Shown here piece after piece: positions 44,728-53,390 of a stretch of 64,000 nt of DNA. This DNA comes from Cognataquiflexum aquatile. Its GTDB lineage: Bacteria > Bacteroidota > Bacteroidia > Cytophagales > Cyclobacteriaceae. Under the pieces are notes generated by a model. That model worked only from the letters and a program-made list of their open reading frames with translations. It was not told the DNA's origin and searched no databases. Each line of letters starts with the position of its first letter. Within the stretch, counting starts at the first letter, position 1. The stretch covers positions 248,001 through 312,000 of the forward strand of contig NZ_QMIK01000002.1 in assembly GCF_003316845.1 (NCBI RefSeq). The letters are read 5' to 3'. A program made the translations under genes and the position numbers.

Positions 44728-45951
44728 ATGGTTTTTGCGAAAAATAAAGCAGGTTTAATTTTAGCTTCAGCGTTGCTTGTAGCGGGAGCGCTGCTATCAT
44801 CTTGTAACAAATCCCCGGGATACGGAAGAAGAACTGCCGCCAAACCGGGAAAAGCCAGCCCTACTACGGGTGCGGAATATAGCTTTGATGCCAATGACAG
44901 TTCCAATTTTGTGGTCACGAGACTTGCAAAGCAGGAAATCGGTCCTAACTTAAAATTCATCCAAGGTGGTCGTGCGGTTCTTGGTTCACAGGAACAAGAC
45001 GTCATGGCCTTCAGGGATAACGCCGAAAGGACTGTCACCATCGCTTCCTTTTTTATGGACGAAACGGAAATCTCCAACAACGATTACAGGGAATTCCTTT
45101 TTGACATGAAAAAGAAAGTCTCTACCGATTCCATCAAAAAGTTGGAACCTGCAGAAGGTGTTTGGGGTGGCGTATTGTCCTACAATGACGTATACGATAC
45201 CTACTATTTCAGATTCCCGGGATTTAACTTTTATCCGGTAGCAGGGGTATCTTGGGTTCAGGCTACTACCTATGCCAAGTGGAGAACAGAATTTGTATCC
45301 AATTTGGTGAGAGAAAGAAATGAATTGGACAGTTCCTTGACAAAGAATCAACTGATTGAAAGAGGGGTTGCTTTTGCAGAATACCGACTTCCAAGTGAAG
45401 CAGAATGGGAATATGCAGCCAAAGCCATGATCGGTGTTCAGTACATGGACGAAAATCAGGAATTTGGTAGAATCTATCCTTGGGATGGCAGAGGTGTCAG
45501 AAACCCATACAATGTCAAAAGACAAGGCAAGCAAGGTGACTTCCTAGCCAACTTCAAGCGTGGAAGAGGTGATTATGCAGGTATTGCAGGTAGCCGAACC
45601 AACGACGGAGAAATCATCCCAACCAACGTGTATGATTTCCCACCAAATGATTTTGGATTGTACAACATGGCAGGAAATGTCAATGAGTGGGTTCAGGACG
45701 TTTACAGACCGCTTTCTTACCAGGATTTTGATGACCTCAACCCGTTGAGAAAAGATGGCATCTTCGACGAGTCTGAGACTTACGGTACCACTTTGATCGA
45801 TGACAACTATAGGGTCTACAAAGGCGGTTCATGGAGAGACATGGCTTATTGGCTTGCTCCGGGTACCAGAAGATTTATCCACCAGGATTCTGCGACCAAC
45901 CATATCGGATTTAGATGTGCCATGATTTCTATCGGTGCAGAAGGAAAATAA
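44728..45951 (+). CDS. GldJ/GldK-like formylglycine-fold lipoprotein
   Basis: 407-aa lipoprotein (lipobox LLSSC26) with an FGE-sulfatase/SUMF1 domain from about 70 to the end: ETEISNNDYREFL, AEYRLPSEAEWEYAAKA, NMAGNVNEWVQDVY, YKGGSWRDM and HIGFRCA. This is the architecture of gliding/type IX secretion lipoproteins GldJ and GldK; the TGAEYSFDANDSSNF segment after the lipobox recalls GldJ. No other gld gene is adjacent, so the exact name is uncertain. It ends with an intrinsic terminator. PorT in the same window makes a T9SS link plausible. Confidence 0.8.
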   Translation: MVFAKNKAGLILASALLVAGALLSSCNKSPGYGRRTAAKPGKASPTTGAEYSFDANDSSNFVVTRLAKQEIGPNLKFIQGGRAVLGSQEQDVMAFRDNAERTVTIASFFMDETEISNNDYREFLFDMKKKVSTDSIKKLEPAEGVWGGVLSYNDVYDTYYFRFPGFNFYPVAGVSWVQATTYAKWRTEFVSNLVRERNELDSSLTKNQLIERGVAFAEYRLPSEAEWEYAAKAMIGVQYMDENQEFGRIYPWDGRGVRNPYNVKRQGKQGDFLANFKRGRGDYAGIAGSRTNDGEIIPTNVYDFPPNDFGLYNMAGNVNEWVQDVYRPLSYQDFDDLNPLRKDGIFDESETYGTTLIDDNYRVYKGGSWRDMAYWLAPGTRRFIHQDSATNHIGFRCAMISIGAEGK

Positions 45952-45980
45952 TTTATCGTTTGTGTTTCATAAAGCAAAAG

Positions 45981-46007
45981 AGGTGTCCACAAAGACACCT
46001 TTTTTTT
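45981..46007 (+). terminator. Terminator of the GldJ-like gene
   Basis: A perfect 7-bp stem (AGGTGTC, loop CACAAA, GACACCT) is followed by a run of seven T residues, 30 nt after the stop codon. Confidence 0.85.
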
Positions 46008-46063
46008 ATGTCCTTTTTTTTCCTATAATTTCCTTTTTTCAAAGAAACCTATTCTTTTTTAAA

Positions 46064-46250
46064 ATGTATGTAAGCAATTATGCCAGTAGATTGGATATCT
46101 ATTTGAATTCTTGTCTGCGGACTGAAATACACGGTATATCCCTGCCCGACAGCAGGCGGGGGTCTTCCGACTTCCGTCCCGATGGCTATCAAGATCCGTC
46201 CCCATTGTAGAAGAATATGGGTTTACTGGCAAAGACGCGTATAACCATGA
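46064..46250. repeat. Dispersed intergenic repeat, copy A
   Basis: About 187 bp running from ATGTATGTAAGCAATTATGC through TCTTCCGACTTCCGTCCCG to AAGAATATGGGTTTACTGGC and CCATGA. It is a diverged copy of the element at 51944-52099, in the same orientation. It lies upstream of the S9 peptidase gene. Confidence 0.8.
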
Positions 46251-46364
46251 TTCTGAATTCTCAATTCATTTCCCCATTCACCCCAATTTCAAACCAATAA
46301 GCCCAAAAACTGTTTTCGATACAGCGATTTGCAGTATTTTCAAACCAAAATCTACTTTGATACT

Positions 46365-48779
46365 ATGAAAGAAATATACCGATTCATCTTGGTTTTGACC
46401 CTCTGTGGTTTTGGAGAGGTCATTTCCTCCCAAGCACAGAATGCACTCACTTATCAGACTCCGCCCAAGGCCATAGCAGACTTGGTCAATGCACCGATTA
46501 CGCCTCAGGCGAGTTTTAGCAGGTCGGGAGAATTTATATTGCTGCTCGAGCGGGCCGGAAATCCATCCATCGAAGAACTTGCACAACCCGAGCTCAGGAT
46601 TGCAGGTATCCGTATCAATCCCGCTACCAACGGCCCAAGCCGTGGTGGATCTGTAGAAAATGTAAAATTAAAAAATACCCGAAGCGGTAAGGAACAGGAT
46701 ATCAAAGGCCTTCCTGCCAATCCAAAGTTGGGTAATTTCTCCCTTTCCAAGGATGAGAAATTTGTGGCCATGACCCATACCTCCAACACCGGCATCAGCC
46801 TTTGGGTAGTGGATCTGACCACTTTGGAAGCAAAAAAACTCACAGATGAAATCGTCAACGGCACTTATGGAAACGCCATCACGTGGACGCCGGATAACAA
46901 AATTCTCCTCAAAGCCGTCAATCCAAGCCGAGGAACCATGCCCAAAGCACCACTTGCCCCTGCCGGCCCGATTGTTCAGGAGACTTCCGGTAATGCCGCA
47001 CCATCCCGGACCTATCAGGATCTCTTGACCAATTCTTATGACGAAGCTTTGTTTGCCTATTTTATGGATTCACAACTCATGTTGGTAGACCTGAGTGGCA
47101 GCAAGCAGGCAGTCGGTCCTGCAGGATTGATTTCTTCCGTGGACCTTTCTCCCGATGGGAGCTTTATCTTGGTAGAGGTAATCAAAAAACCCTTTTCTTA
47201 CCTCGTTCCTGCTTCCCGTTTTCCCTATGATGTAGAGATTTGGGACAGCAAAGGAAATAAAGTCAAAACCCTGGCCCAAATCCCTTTGGATGAAGTCAGG
47301 CCAACAGGCTTTGATGCCACAGTCACCGGACCAAGATCCATCAGTTGGAGAGCAGACAAAGGCGCTTCACTCTATTGGGCCGAGGCACAGGACGGCGGTG
47401 ACCCGAAAGTCAAAATGGAAGAAAGGGAAATCATCTATATTTTGGAAGCTCCCTTTACCGCCACACCAACCAAGTTGGCCGGTATTGGATACAGATTTGG
47501 AGGCATTTCTTGGTCAGATGACAATTTTGCCCTTTTGAACGAAAGATGGTTTGCGACAAGACAGGAAAGGGTTTCTGTCATCAATCCTTCCAAGCCGGGT
47601 GAAAAAGGCGCTGTCATCATCGAGCGCAACTCCGATGATATCTACAACGATCCGGGAAATCCTGTTTTGACGACCAATGCTTTCGGCAAAAATGTGATCC
47701 TGAGAAAAGGAGACGATGTATTTATGACCTCCGAAGGTGGAAGTCCTGAAGGCAGCATGCCATACCTGTCCGCATTCAATTTCAAAACCAAAGCTGAAAA
47801 AATCCTTTGGAGGAGCCAAGCCCCCTATTACGAAAGGGTAGCCAAAGTCCTCAATGCTGACGCCACAGAATTTATCACCATCAAAGAAAGCACCGATATC
47901 CAACCCAATTATTGGTTGGTCAATACAAGGAAACGCATCGCTCCGATGCAGATTACCAACTTTGCCCATCCTTATGAATCCATCAAAGGCATCAACAAGC
48001 AACTCGTCACCTACAAAAGAAACGATGGACTTAACTTATCTGCCGTGGTCTATACCCCTGAAGGCTACGACCCTGCCAAAGACGGAAGATTACCGGTATT
48101 GATGTGGGCTTATCCTAGGGAATACAAAACTGCAGCCACCGCCGCGCAGGTACGTGGTTCCAAATACCAGTTTACCCGATTGTCTTGGGGATCACCGATT
48201 TATTGGGTGACGCAGGGATATGCGATCATGGACCAAACCGAAATGCCGATTGTCGGAGAAGGTGACGCCGAACCCAATGACACTTTTGTAGAGCAACTTG
48301 TTGCCAATGCGGAAGCTGCGATAGATTATATCGTTGGTCAGGGAATTGGTGACAGGAAAAAAATCGCCGTGGGGGGACATTCTTATGGGGCTTTTATGAC
48401 GGCCAATTTGCTTTCTTACTCTGACTTATTTGCAGCAGGAATTGCCCGAAGCGGTGCCTACAACCGCACCTTGACGCCTTTTGGTTTTCAGGGTGAGCAA
48501 AGGTCCTATTGGGAGGCACCTGCTGTATACAATGCCATGTCGCCATTTATGAATGCGGACAAGGTAAATACCCCAATCTTATTGATCCACGGTGAGGCAG
48601 ACAACAATTCCGGTACTTTCCCAATCCAGTCCGAGCGGTACTACAATGCCCTCAAAGGACACGGTGCGACAACCAGATTGGTTTTCCTACCTCACGAAAG
48701 CCATGGTTATGCCGCCAAAGAATCCATTTTGCATACCCTTTGGGAAATGAACACTTGGCTCGAAAAGTATGTCAAATAA
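46365..48779 (+). CDS. S9 family prolyl oligopeptidase-like peptidase
   Basis: 804-aa exported peptidase (signal peptide, cleavage near SSQAQ). The N-terminal ~540 residues form a WD40/beta-propeller-like part, and the C-terminal alpha/beta-hydrolase domain has the triad S673 in GGHSYGAF, D746 in HGEADNN and H780 in HESHGY. It resembles dipeptidyl- or acylaminoacyl-peptidases of Bacteroidota and probably degrades peptides in the periplasm. The ATG at 46365 starts directly at the signal peptide; the longer frame from 46329 is less likely. It ends at a GAAA-loop terminator. Confidence 0.88.
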   Translation: MKEIYRFILVLTLCGFGEVISSQAQNALTYQTPPKAIADLVNAPITPQASFSRSGEFILLLERAGNPSIEELAQPELRIAGIRINPATNGPSRGGSVENVKLKNTRSGKEQDIKGLPANPKLGNFSLSKDEKFVAMTHTSNTGISLWVVDLTTLEAKKLTDEIVNGTYGNAITWTPDNKILLKAVNPSRGTMPKAPLAPAGPIVQETSGNAAPSRTYQDLLTNSYDEALFAYFMDSQLMLVDLSGSKQAVGPAGLISSVDLSPDGSFILVEVIKKPFSYLVPASRFPYDVEIWDSKGNKVKTLAQIPLDEVRPTGFDATVTGPRSISWRADKGASLYWAEAQDGGDPKVKMEEREIIYILEAPFTATPTKLAGIGYRFGGISWSDDNFALLNERWFATRQERVSVINPSKPGEKGAVIIERNSDDIYNDPGNPVLTTNAFGKNVILRKGDDVFMTSEGGSPEGSMPYLSAFNFKTKAEKILWRSQAPYYERVAKVLNADATEFITIKESTDIQPNYWLVNTRKRIAPMQITNFAHPYESIKGINKQLVTYKRNDGLNLSAVVYTPEGYDPAKDGRLPVLMWAYPREYKTAATAAQVRGSKYQFTRLSWGSPIYWVTQGYAIMDQTEMPIVGEGDAEPNDTFVEQLVANAEAAIDYIVGQGIGDRKKIAVGGHSYGAFMTANLLSYSDLFAAGIARSGAYNRTLTPFGFQGEQRSYWEAPAVYNAMSPFMNADKVNTPILLIHGEADNNSGTFPIQSERYYNALKGHGATTRLVFLPHESHGYAAKESILHTLWEMNTWLEKYVK

Positions 48780-48873
48780 CCTTTGAGGTCTCTTTTTGAC
48801 CTCGAAGGTTTTACTCTTATTTAGATACAAGAGACGAGAAACGAGAACCGAGAATATTGAAAAATTAGAAATT

Positions 48874-48898
48874 AGCCTCCGAAAGGGGGCTTTTTTTT
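48874..48898 (+). terminator. Terminator after the S9 peptidase
   Basis: A 7-bp stem (AGCCTCC/GGGGGCT, one T-G wobble) with a GAAA tetraloop and an eight-T run. It lies between the S9 gene and a convergent lipoprotein gene. Confidence 0.8.
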
Positions 48899-48925
48899 GT
48901 GTTGTTATTTGGACAAAAAAATAGG

Positions 48926-49471
48926 TTAAAGCAACTTGTCCTCTTTTAGTTTAACTAGAATTCCTTTGGCTAATTTTCCTGCAAAAACATTAGAGAATCC
49001 ATAAGAAACCCAAATAGGTTCTTCCTTGCCCAATTCAAAAAGGTAAACCTGATATTTGATGATATCGGATAGTTCCTCATTATGCACGTAACTTTTTTGT
49101 GTAACAAGCAATATGAACTCGACTTCTTTATCTTGTAATCGGTTGTTGAATTCCGAAAAATCATATGCACGGAAATCCTCGAAAATTTCCCGATAATCAG
49201 TTCCACTTCCTAATTCTAAAAACTTATTTACCAAATTGTCACGGAAACCTTTATCTTCTAAATTGTTGAATTTTCCATTGAGATAGGTATTATAATTTTG
49301 TTCTCCCAAGTCCAATAAATCATCATGAAGAACAGAATACAGGATTAGAAAATTGCCAATCGGCTTGGAAGGTTCACTAACTTTTTTAGAGTAGCTTGCT
49401 CTAGGCGTAAAACAGGAAACAAATAATAAAGAAACTATTAAGAACAATAAAATCTGAGAGATTCTTTTCAT
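48926..49471 (-). CDS. Small lipoprotein of unknown function
   Basis: 181-aa protein with a clear lipoprotein signal (LLFVSC20) and no recognised domain. The remainder mixes beta strands and helices (NFLILYSVLHDD, EVEFILLVTQKSYV, YQVYLFELGKEEPIWVSYG), a pattern that fits a small soluble domain tethered to the envelope. It lies alone between the S9 gene and the repeat field. Function unknown. Confidence 0.72.
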   Translation of the reverse strand: MKRISQILLFLIVSLLFVSCFTPRASYSKKVSEPSKPIGNFLILYSVLHDDLLDLGEQNYNTYLNGKFNNLEDKGFRDNLVNKFLELGSGTDYREIFEDFRAYDFSEFNNRLQDKEVEFILLVTQKSYVHNEELSDIIKYQVYLFELGKEEPIWVSYGFSNVFAGKLAKGILVKLKEDKLL

Positions 49472-49594
49472 GGCTTTAAACAGATCACTTAAAGACGTCT
49501 TTTTTCGGTCGAAGGTTTAGGTCTATCTTTATTAAGTAGATGGTCTAGTGCTTGAGCCTTTAAATTTTCATGACCTTTTAAGTCACCTCAAACA

Positions 49595-50890
49595 TTTTTC
49601 TTTGCGCCTTTGCAGGACATTTTTTACCGCAATGATCTCAAAGGTTTCGCTAAGAGCGCAATGTATCTTTCTCTGTGCCCTCCGTGTCTTCTGAGGTGAA
49701 ATTTTTTTCTTTGTGTCTTCGCGCCTTAGCGGGCCACCTTCTCTTTTTTTCTGCGTCAATCTGCGATATCTGCGGGAAAACATCCCTACCACAGATGAAC
49801 ACAGATTTTCACAGATGGTTTTCTATAAACGTCATTCTGAACCGGAGCTTGCGGAGGTGAAGAATCTCATTTATTATTGGTATTTTTCTCTGCGTCTTCG
49901 CGCCTTCGCGGGACATTTTTTACCGCAATGATCGCAAAGGTTTCGTTAAGAGCGCAACGATCCTTTCTTAAGCCCTTTACTTTTTCTTTGTGTTTTTGTG
50001 CCTTTGTGGGACACATCAATATTATTTTTCTCCGTGTCCTCTGAGGTGAAATTTTTCTTTCCGCCTTCGCGCCTTTGCGGGCCACCTTCTCTTTTTTTCT
50101 GCGTCAATCTGCGATATCTGCGGGAAAAACTCCTTATCACGGATGCACACAGATTTTCACAGATGGTTTTCTAAATACGTCATTCTGAACCGGAGCTTGC
50201 GGAGGTGAAGAATCTCATTTATTATTGGTATTTTTCTTTGCGTTTTCGCGCCTTCGCGGGACATTTTTTACCGCAATGATCGCAATGTATCTTTCTCCGT
50301 GCCCTCCGCATCCTCTGAGGTAAAATTTTTCTTTGCGTTTTCGCACCTTCGCGGGACACATTCTCTTTTTTTTGCGCCAATCTGAGATATCTGCGGGAAA
50401 ACACCCTTACCACAGATAGACACAGATTTTCACTGATGGTTTTCTATAAACGTCATTCTGAACCGGAGCTTGCGGAGGTGAAGAATCTCATTTATTATTG
50501 GTATTTTTCTTTGTGTCTTCGCGCCTTCGCGGGATATTTTTTACCGCAATGTGCCCAATGGTTTCGCTAAGAACGCAAGGACCCTTTCTTAAGGCTTTTA
50601 CTTTTTCTTTGTGTCTTTGCGCCTTTGTGGGACACATCAATATTATTTTTCTCCGAGCCCTCCGTGTCCTCTGAGGTAAAATTTTTTCTTTGCGTCTTCG
50701 CGCCTTCGCGGGACATTTTTTACCGCAATGATCGCAAAGGTCTCGCTAAGAACGCAACGACCCTTTCTTAATGCTTTTACTTTTTCTTTGTGTTTTTGTG
50801 CCTTTGTGGGACACATTTTTAAAAACCGATTAGTGCTCTTTTTTTTGCGCCCCTGCGTCTTTGCGTGAAAATAAATCCCTCCGTGCCTTA
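49595..50890. repeat. Field of diverged intergenic repeats, about 1.3 kb
   Basis: No gene is present. Several families recur and interleave: GTCATTCTGAACCGGAGC...GGAGGTGAAGAATCT at 49831, 50179 and 50452; TTTTTTACCGCAATG with GCAAAGGTTTCGCTAAGA; CTTCGCGCCTTCGCGGGACA; and CAATCTGCGATATCTGCGGG with ACAGATTTTCACAGATGG. The copies are 273-348 nt apart and diverge by a few bases each. None of the short open frames in it looks coding. Confidence 0.9.
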
Positions 50891-50910
50891 GTGTCTTTGT
50901 GGGAAATGAA

Positions 50911-51915
50911 TCACTTCAACCCCATCTTCAACACATAGTAATCCGCCGTGATATACAATGTCTTTTCATCCGTCGAAAAAGCACAATTAGAAGTCCTTTC
51001 CCCGGTATAGATGCGGGCCACAACCTTTCCATCCGGATTGAATACCCAAATTCCTCCCGGTCCTGTCGCAAACAAATACCCCGAACTATGCATTTTCATC
51101 CCGTCAGGAAGTCCCCGCTGCCCTTCCTTTCCGACCAAATCTGTGCTGTCAAAGAAGAGTTGCCTGTTTTCCACCACACCCGGAGAAACAATGTCATATT
51201 GGTACCACACGGCATGTTCAGGATCGGAATTGGCGACGATCAGCTTGCTTTGGTCAGGTGAAAAAGTGATGCCATTGGGACGGGAGAGGGAGTCCACCAG
51301 TAGCAGTTCGCCATCGGTCTTGAGGCAATAAATACCCTGAAATGAAAGTTCCTTCGCCGGGTCATCCACATTGAATTCCAAGCCATAAGGCGGGTCGGTG
51401 AAATACAAATTTCCTGCTTTGTCATAGATGGCATCGTTGGGGCTGTTGAGGCGCTTTCCCTGATAGTTATCCACAATGCTGACAAAATCTGCTTTGGGCT
51501 GACCCAAAGGCGCATTCATTCTAGCCATCCTTCGGTCTCCGTGTTGGCAGAGTACCAAATTCCCCTGTGGATCCAAAATCAGGGCATTGGAACCTGTCTC
51601 CCCGCCACGGGCAGCATCACCGGTATAGCCCGAAGGCTTGAGGTAAAGGCTTGTTTCACCCTTTGCATCAATCTGAAAAACCGAGTTGTTTGGAATATCC
51701 GAAAACAACAGCTTCTGTTCCTTTTCGAGCCAAAGCGGCCCTTCTGTCCACTCAAAACCCTCGGCAATTACCTCCAACTTTGCCTCAGGGTCTATCAGAC
51801 CCAATGCTGCTTCATCCAGGATTTCTATCGAACTGTTTGGTTTCATGGTGTTTTTGGGTTGGGTGCAGGAAATGGCTAAAAGGAGTAAAAACGAAAATAC
51901 GATGGAATCTTTCAT
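50911..51915 (-). CDS. SMP-30/gluconolactonase-family lipoprotein
   Basis: 334-aa lipoprotein (lipobox LAISC17) with a six-bladed propeller of the SMP-30/gluconolactonase family: EGFEWTEGPLW, LNSPNDAIYDKAGNLYFTDPPYG, SRPNGITFSPDQSKL and GLPDGMKMHSSG are the metal-site and blade motifs. A lactonase acting on sugar lactones in the periplasm is plausible; the substrate is not known. The ATG at 51915 begins the signal; the longer frame to 51957 runs into the dispersed repeat B. It is the last ordinary gene before the defence island. Confidence 0.85.
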   Translation of the reverse strand: MKDSIVFSFLLLLAISCTQPKNTMKPNSSIEILDEAALGLIDPEAKLEVIAEGFEWTEGPLWLEKEQKLLFSDIPNNSVFQIDAKGETSLYLKPSGYTGDAARGGETGSNALILDPQGNLVLCQHGDRRMARMNAPLGQPKADFVSIVDNYQGKRLNSPNDAIYDKAGNLYFTDPPYGLEFNVDDPAKELSFQGIYCLKTDGELLLVDSLSRPNGITFSPDQSKLIVANSDPEHAVWYQYDIVSPGVVENRQLFFDSTDLVGKEGQRGLPDGMKMHSSGYLFATGPGGIWVFNPDGKVVARIYTGERTSNCAFSTDEKTLYITADYYVLKMGLK

Positions 51916-51943
51916 GGTCTTTTGGGTTAGATAGAGTGCAAAT

Positions 51944-52099
51944 ATGTATGTACGCAATGATGCAAGTAGGTATGCAATCTTTTCAAATTCTTGGCTTCGG
52001 ACTTAAATGCCCGGTACATCGGTCTTCCGACTTCGGTCTTCCGTCCCGACTGAAGAAGAATATAGGGTTACTGGCAAAGAAACGTATATCCATGAATGC
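51944..52099. repeat. Dispersed intergenic repeat, copy B
   Basis: Diverged copy of the element at 46064-46250: ATGTATGTACGCAATGATGC, then a doubled TCTTCCGACTTC/TCTTCCGTCCCG motif, then AAGAATATAGGGTTACTGGC and ATCCATGAATGC. It is shorter than copy A by deletions and lies at the left edge of the defence island. Confidence 0.8.
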
Positions 52100-52517
52100 A
52101 AACATCAATTTCGGATTTTTCCCTTGGAATCTGACTATCAAAGCCTCAATTTTTGATTTGGATGAATAAGAAAATGGTTTTTGGAAAGAAGTTGTTTTAC
52201 GCATCAAATCATTAGCTGAGATTTTAGAACCTCAATTCGGATCAGGGTTTTATTACAGACAGTTAATTTGTTTTCGACAATTTATATCACTTTTCCAATT
52301 GTGTCCGCACTGCGGACGCAATTGAGTTGGACTCATTACAAACTCTTGTTGAGTTTAGAAAATCATGACAAAAGGGAATTTTACATAAACAATAGCAATT
52401 AAGGATTTCATGAAAGTGAATTTCCTAGAAAAACTTTTCTGTTAAACCTTTCCCTTTTTTTTTGTTACTTTATATCCAAATTGAAATTAATATTTTAAAG
52501 ATATAGTTTAAGTCTTT
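52100..52517. other. Gene-free leader of the defence island
   Basis: About 420 nt without a gene, AT-rich, holding the palindrome at 52296-52324. Possible promoter parts for the operon lie just before 52518 (TTG at about 52480 and AT-rich TATAGTTTAAG), but no exact -7 consensus is seen. Confidence 0.4.
52296..52324. promoter_or_regulatory. 29-bp palindrome upstream of the ssp operon
   Basis: Arms CAATTGTGTCCGCA and TGCGGACGCAATTG pair over 14 bp with one mismatch around a single C. No T run follows on either strand, so a terminator is unlikely; an operator or a recombination footprint fits better. Confidence 0.55.
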
Positions 52518-53390
52518 ATGAGTGAAATATTAGAATATTTTCCAAAAACAACTTTTTCCGGTCACGACTCTTTTCCCTGTAGGAATTTTTGGCTCAAAAA
52601 AGGATACGATTATGTGCTCTCTGGCAAATCATTTAATGATGATGATGCGGTAGTAATATTAGGTGTTGGGAAAAATATGGTTGGTGCTATAAGGTATTGG
52701 ATGAAAGCTTTTAGCATGATCCATAACCATGATGAATTATCAGAATTAGCACATTATATTTTTGATGATGAAAAGGGTGTCGATCCATATTTGGAAGATG
52801 ATGCCACTTTATGGCTTTTGCACTATCATTTAGTAAAAACCGGACTAGCCTCAACCTTCTCAATTATATTTAATTTTTTGAGAAAAGAACGGATAGAGTT
52901 TTCTAAACAAAATTTCATCCAATTCATCACTAGGGACTTTAAAAGTCAAAATGAAAACACATTGAATACTGATTTTAACGTGTTCTCTAGGATGTATATT
53001 AGGAACGAAGAAAGGTCAAAAGATAGAGAGGATAATCTTTCTGAACTTTTAAACGAATTAAATTTGGTTGACTCATTTCGGTCTGATAAAACGGAATTTT
53101 ATATTATTGAGAATAGAGATAGAGATGAAATTCCTGAGGAAATAATTCTTTATGCGATTTTGGAAAACATTGAATTTGATTTGTCTGTAAATTTTAGAAC
53201 ACTTGAATCAGGTTTCAATAGTATCGGAAATGTTTTTGCATTGAATAAACACGGTATTTATTCTAAAATCCAGGCATTGTTTGAAAAATTTGATTATCTG
53301 ATATTTAATGATCAAGCTGGAATCAAAGAATTGCAATTTAAAAGAAAACCTCATCCTCTTGAAGTGTTAAACCAATATTATGGCAAATAA
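52518..53390 (+). CDS. sspB: DUF4007 protein, SspB-like
   Basis: 290-aa protein with the DUF4007 signature: FSGHDSFPCR at 13-22, LGVGKNMVGAIRYW from 48, and LEDDATLWLLHYHLV from about 92. In the single-strand phosphorothioation system the DUF4007 protein SspB is reported as a DNA nickase that prepares the strand for sulfur incorporation. The assignment here rests on this signature and on the next two genes. The end overlaps the following ATPase start by 11 nt, so the genes are translationally coupled. The gene is AT-rich compared with the left part of the window. Confidence 0.82.
   Translation: MSEILEYFPKTTFSGHDSFPCRNFWLKKGYDYVLSGKSFNDDDAVVILGVGKNMVGAIRYWMKAFSMIHNHDELSELAHYIFDDEKGVDPYLEDDATLWLLHYHLVKTGLASTFSIIFNFLRKERIEFSKQNFIQFITRDFKSQNENTLNTDFNVFSRMYIRNEERSKDREDNLSELLNELNLVDSFRSDKTEFYIIENRDRDEIPEEIILYAILENIEFDLSVNFRTLESGFNSIGNVFALNKHGIYSKIQALFEKFDYLIFNDQAGIKELQFKRKPHPLEVLNQYYGK

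Noticed and set aside
49595..50890. CRISPR-like array
   Set aside because: Repeats are of several kinds, diverged, and spaced irregularly by hundreds of bases; no unique spacers of constant length and no cas genes.
52296..52324. Rho-independent terminator
   Set aside because: No T run follows on either strand, and the preceding element is a repeat rather than a gene end.
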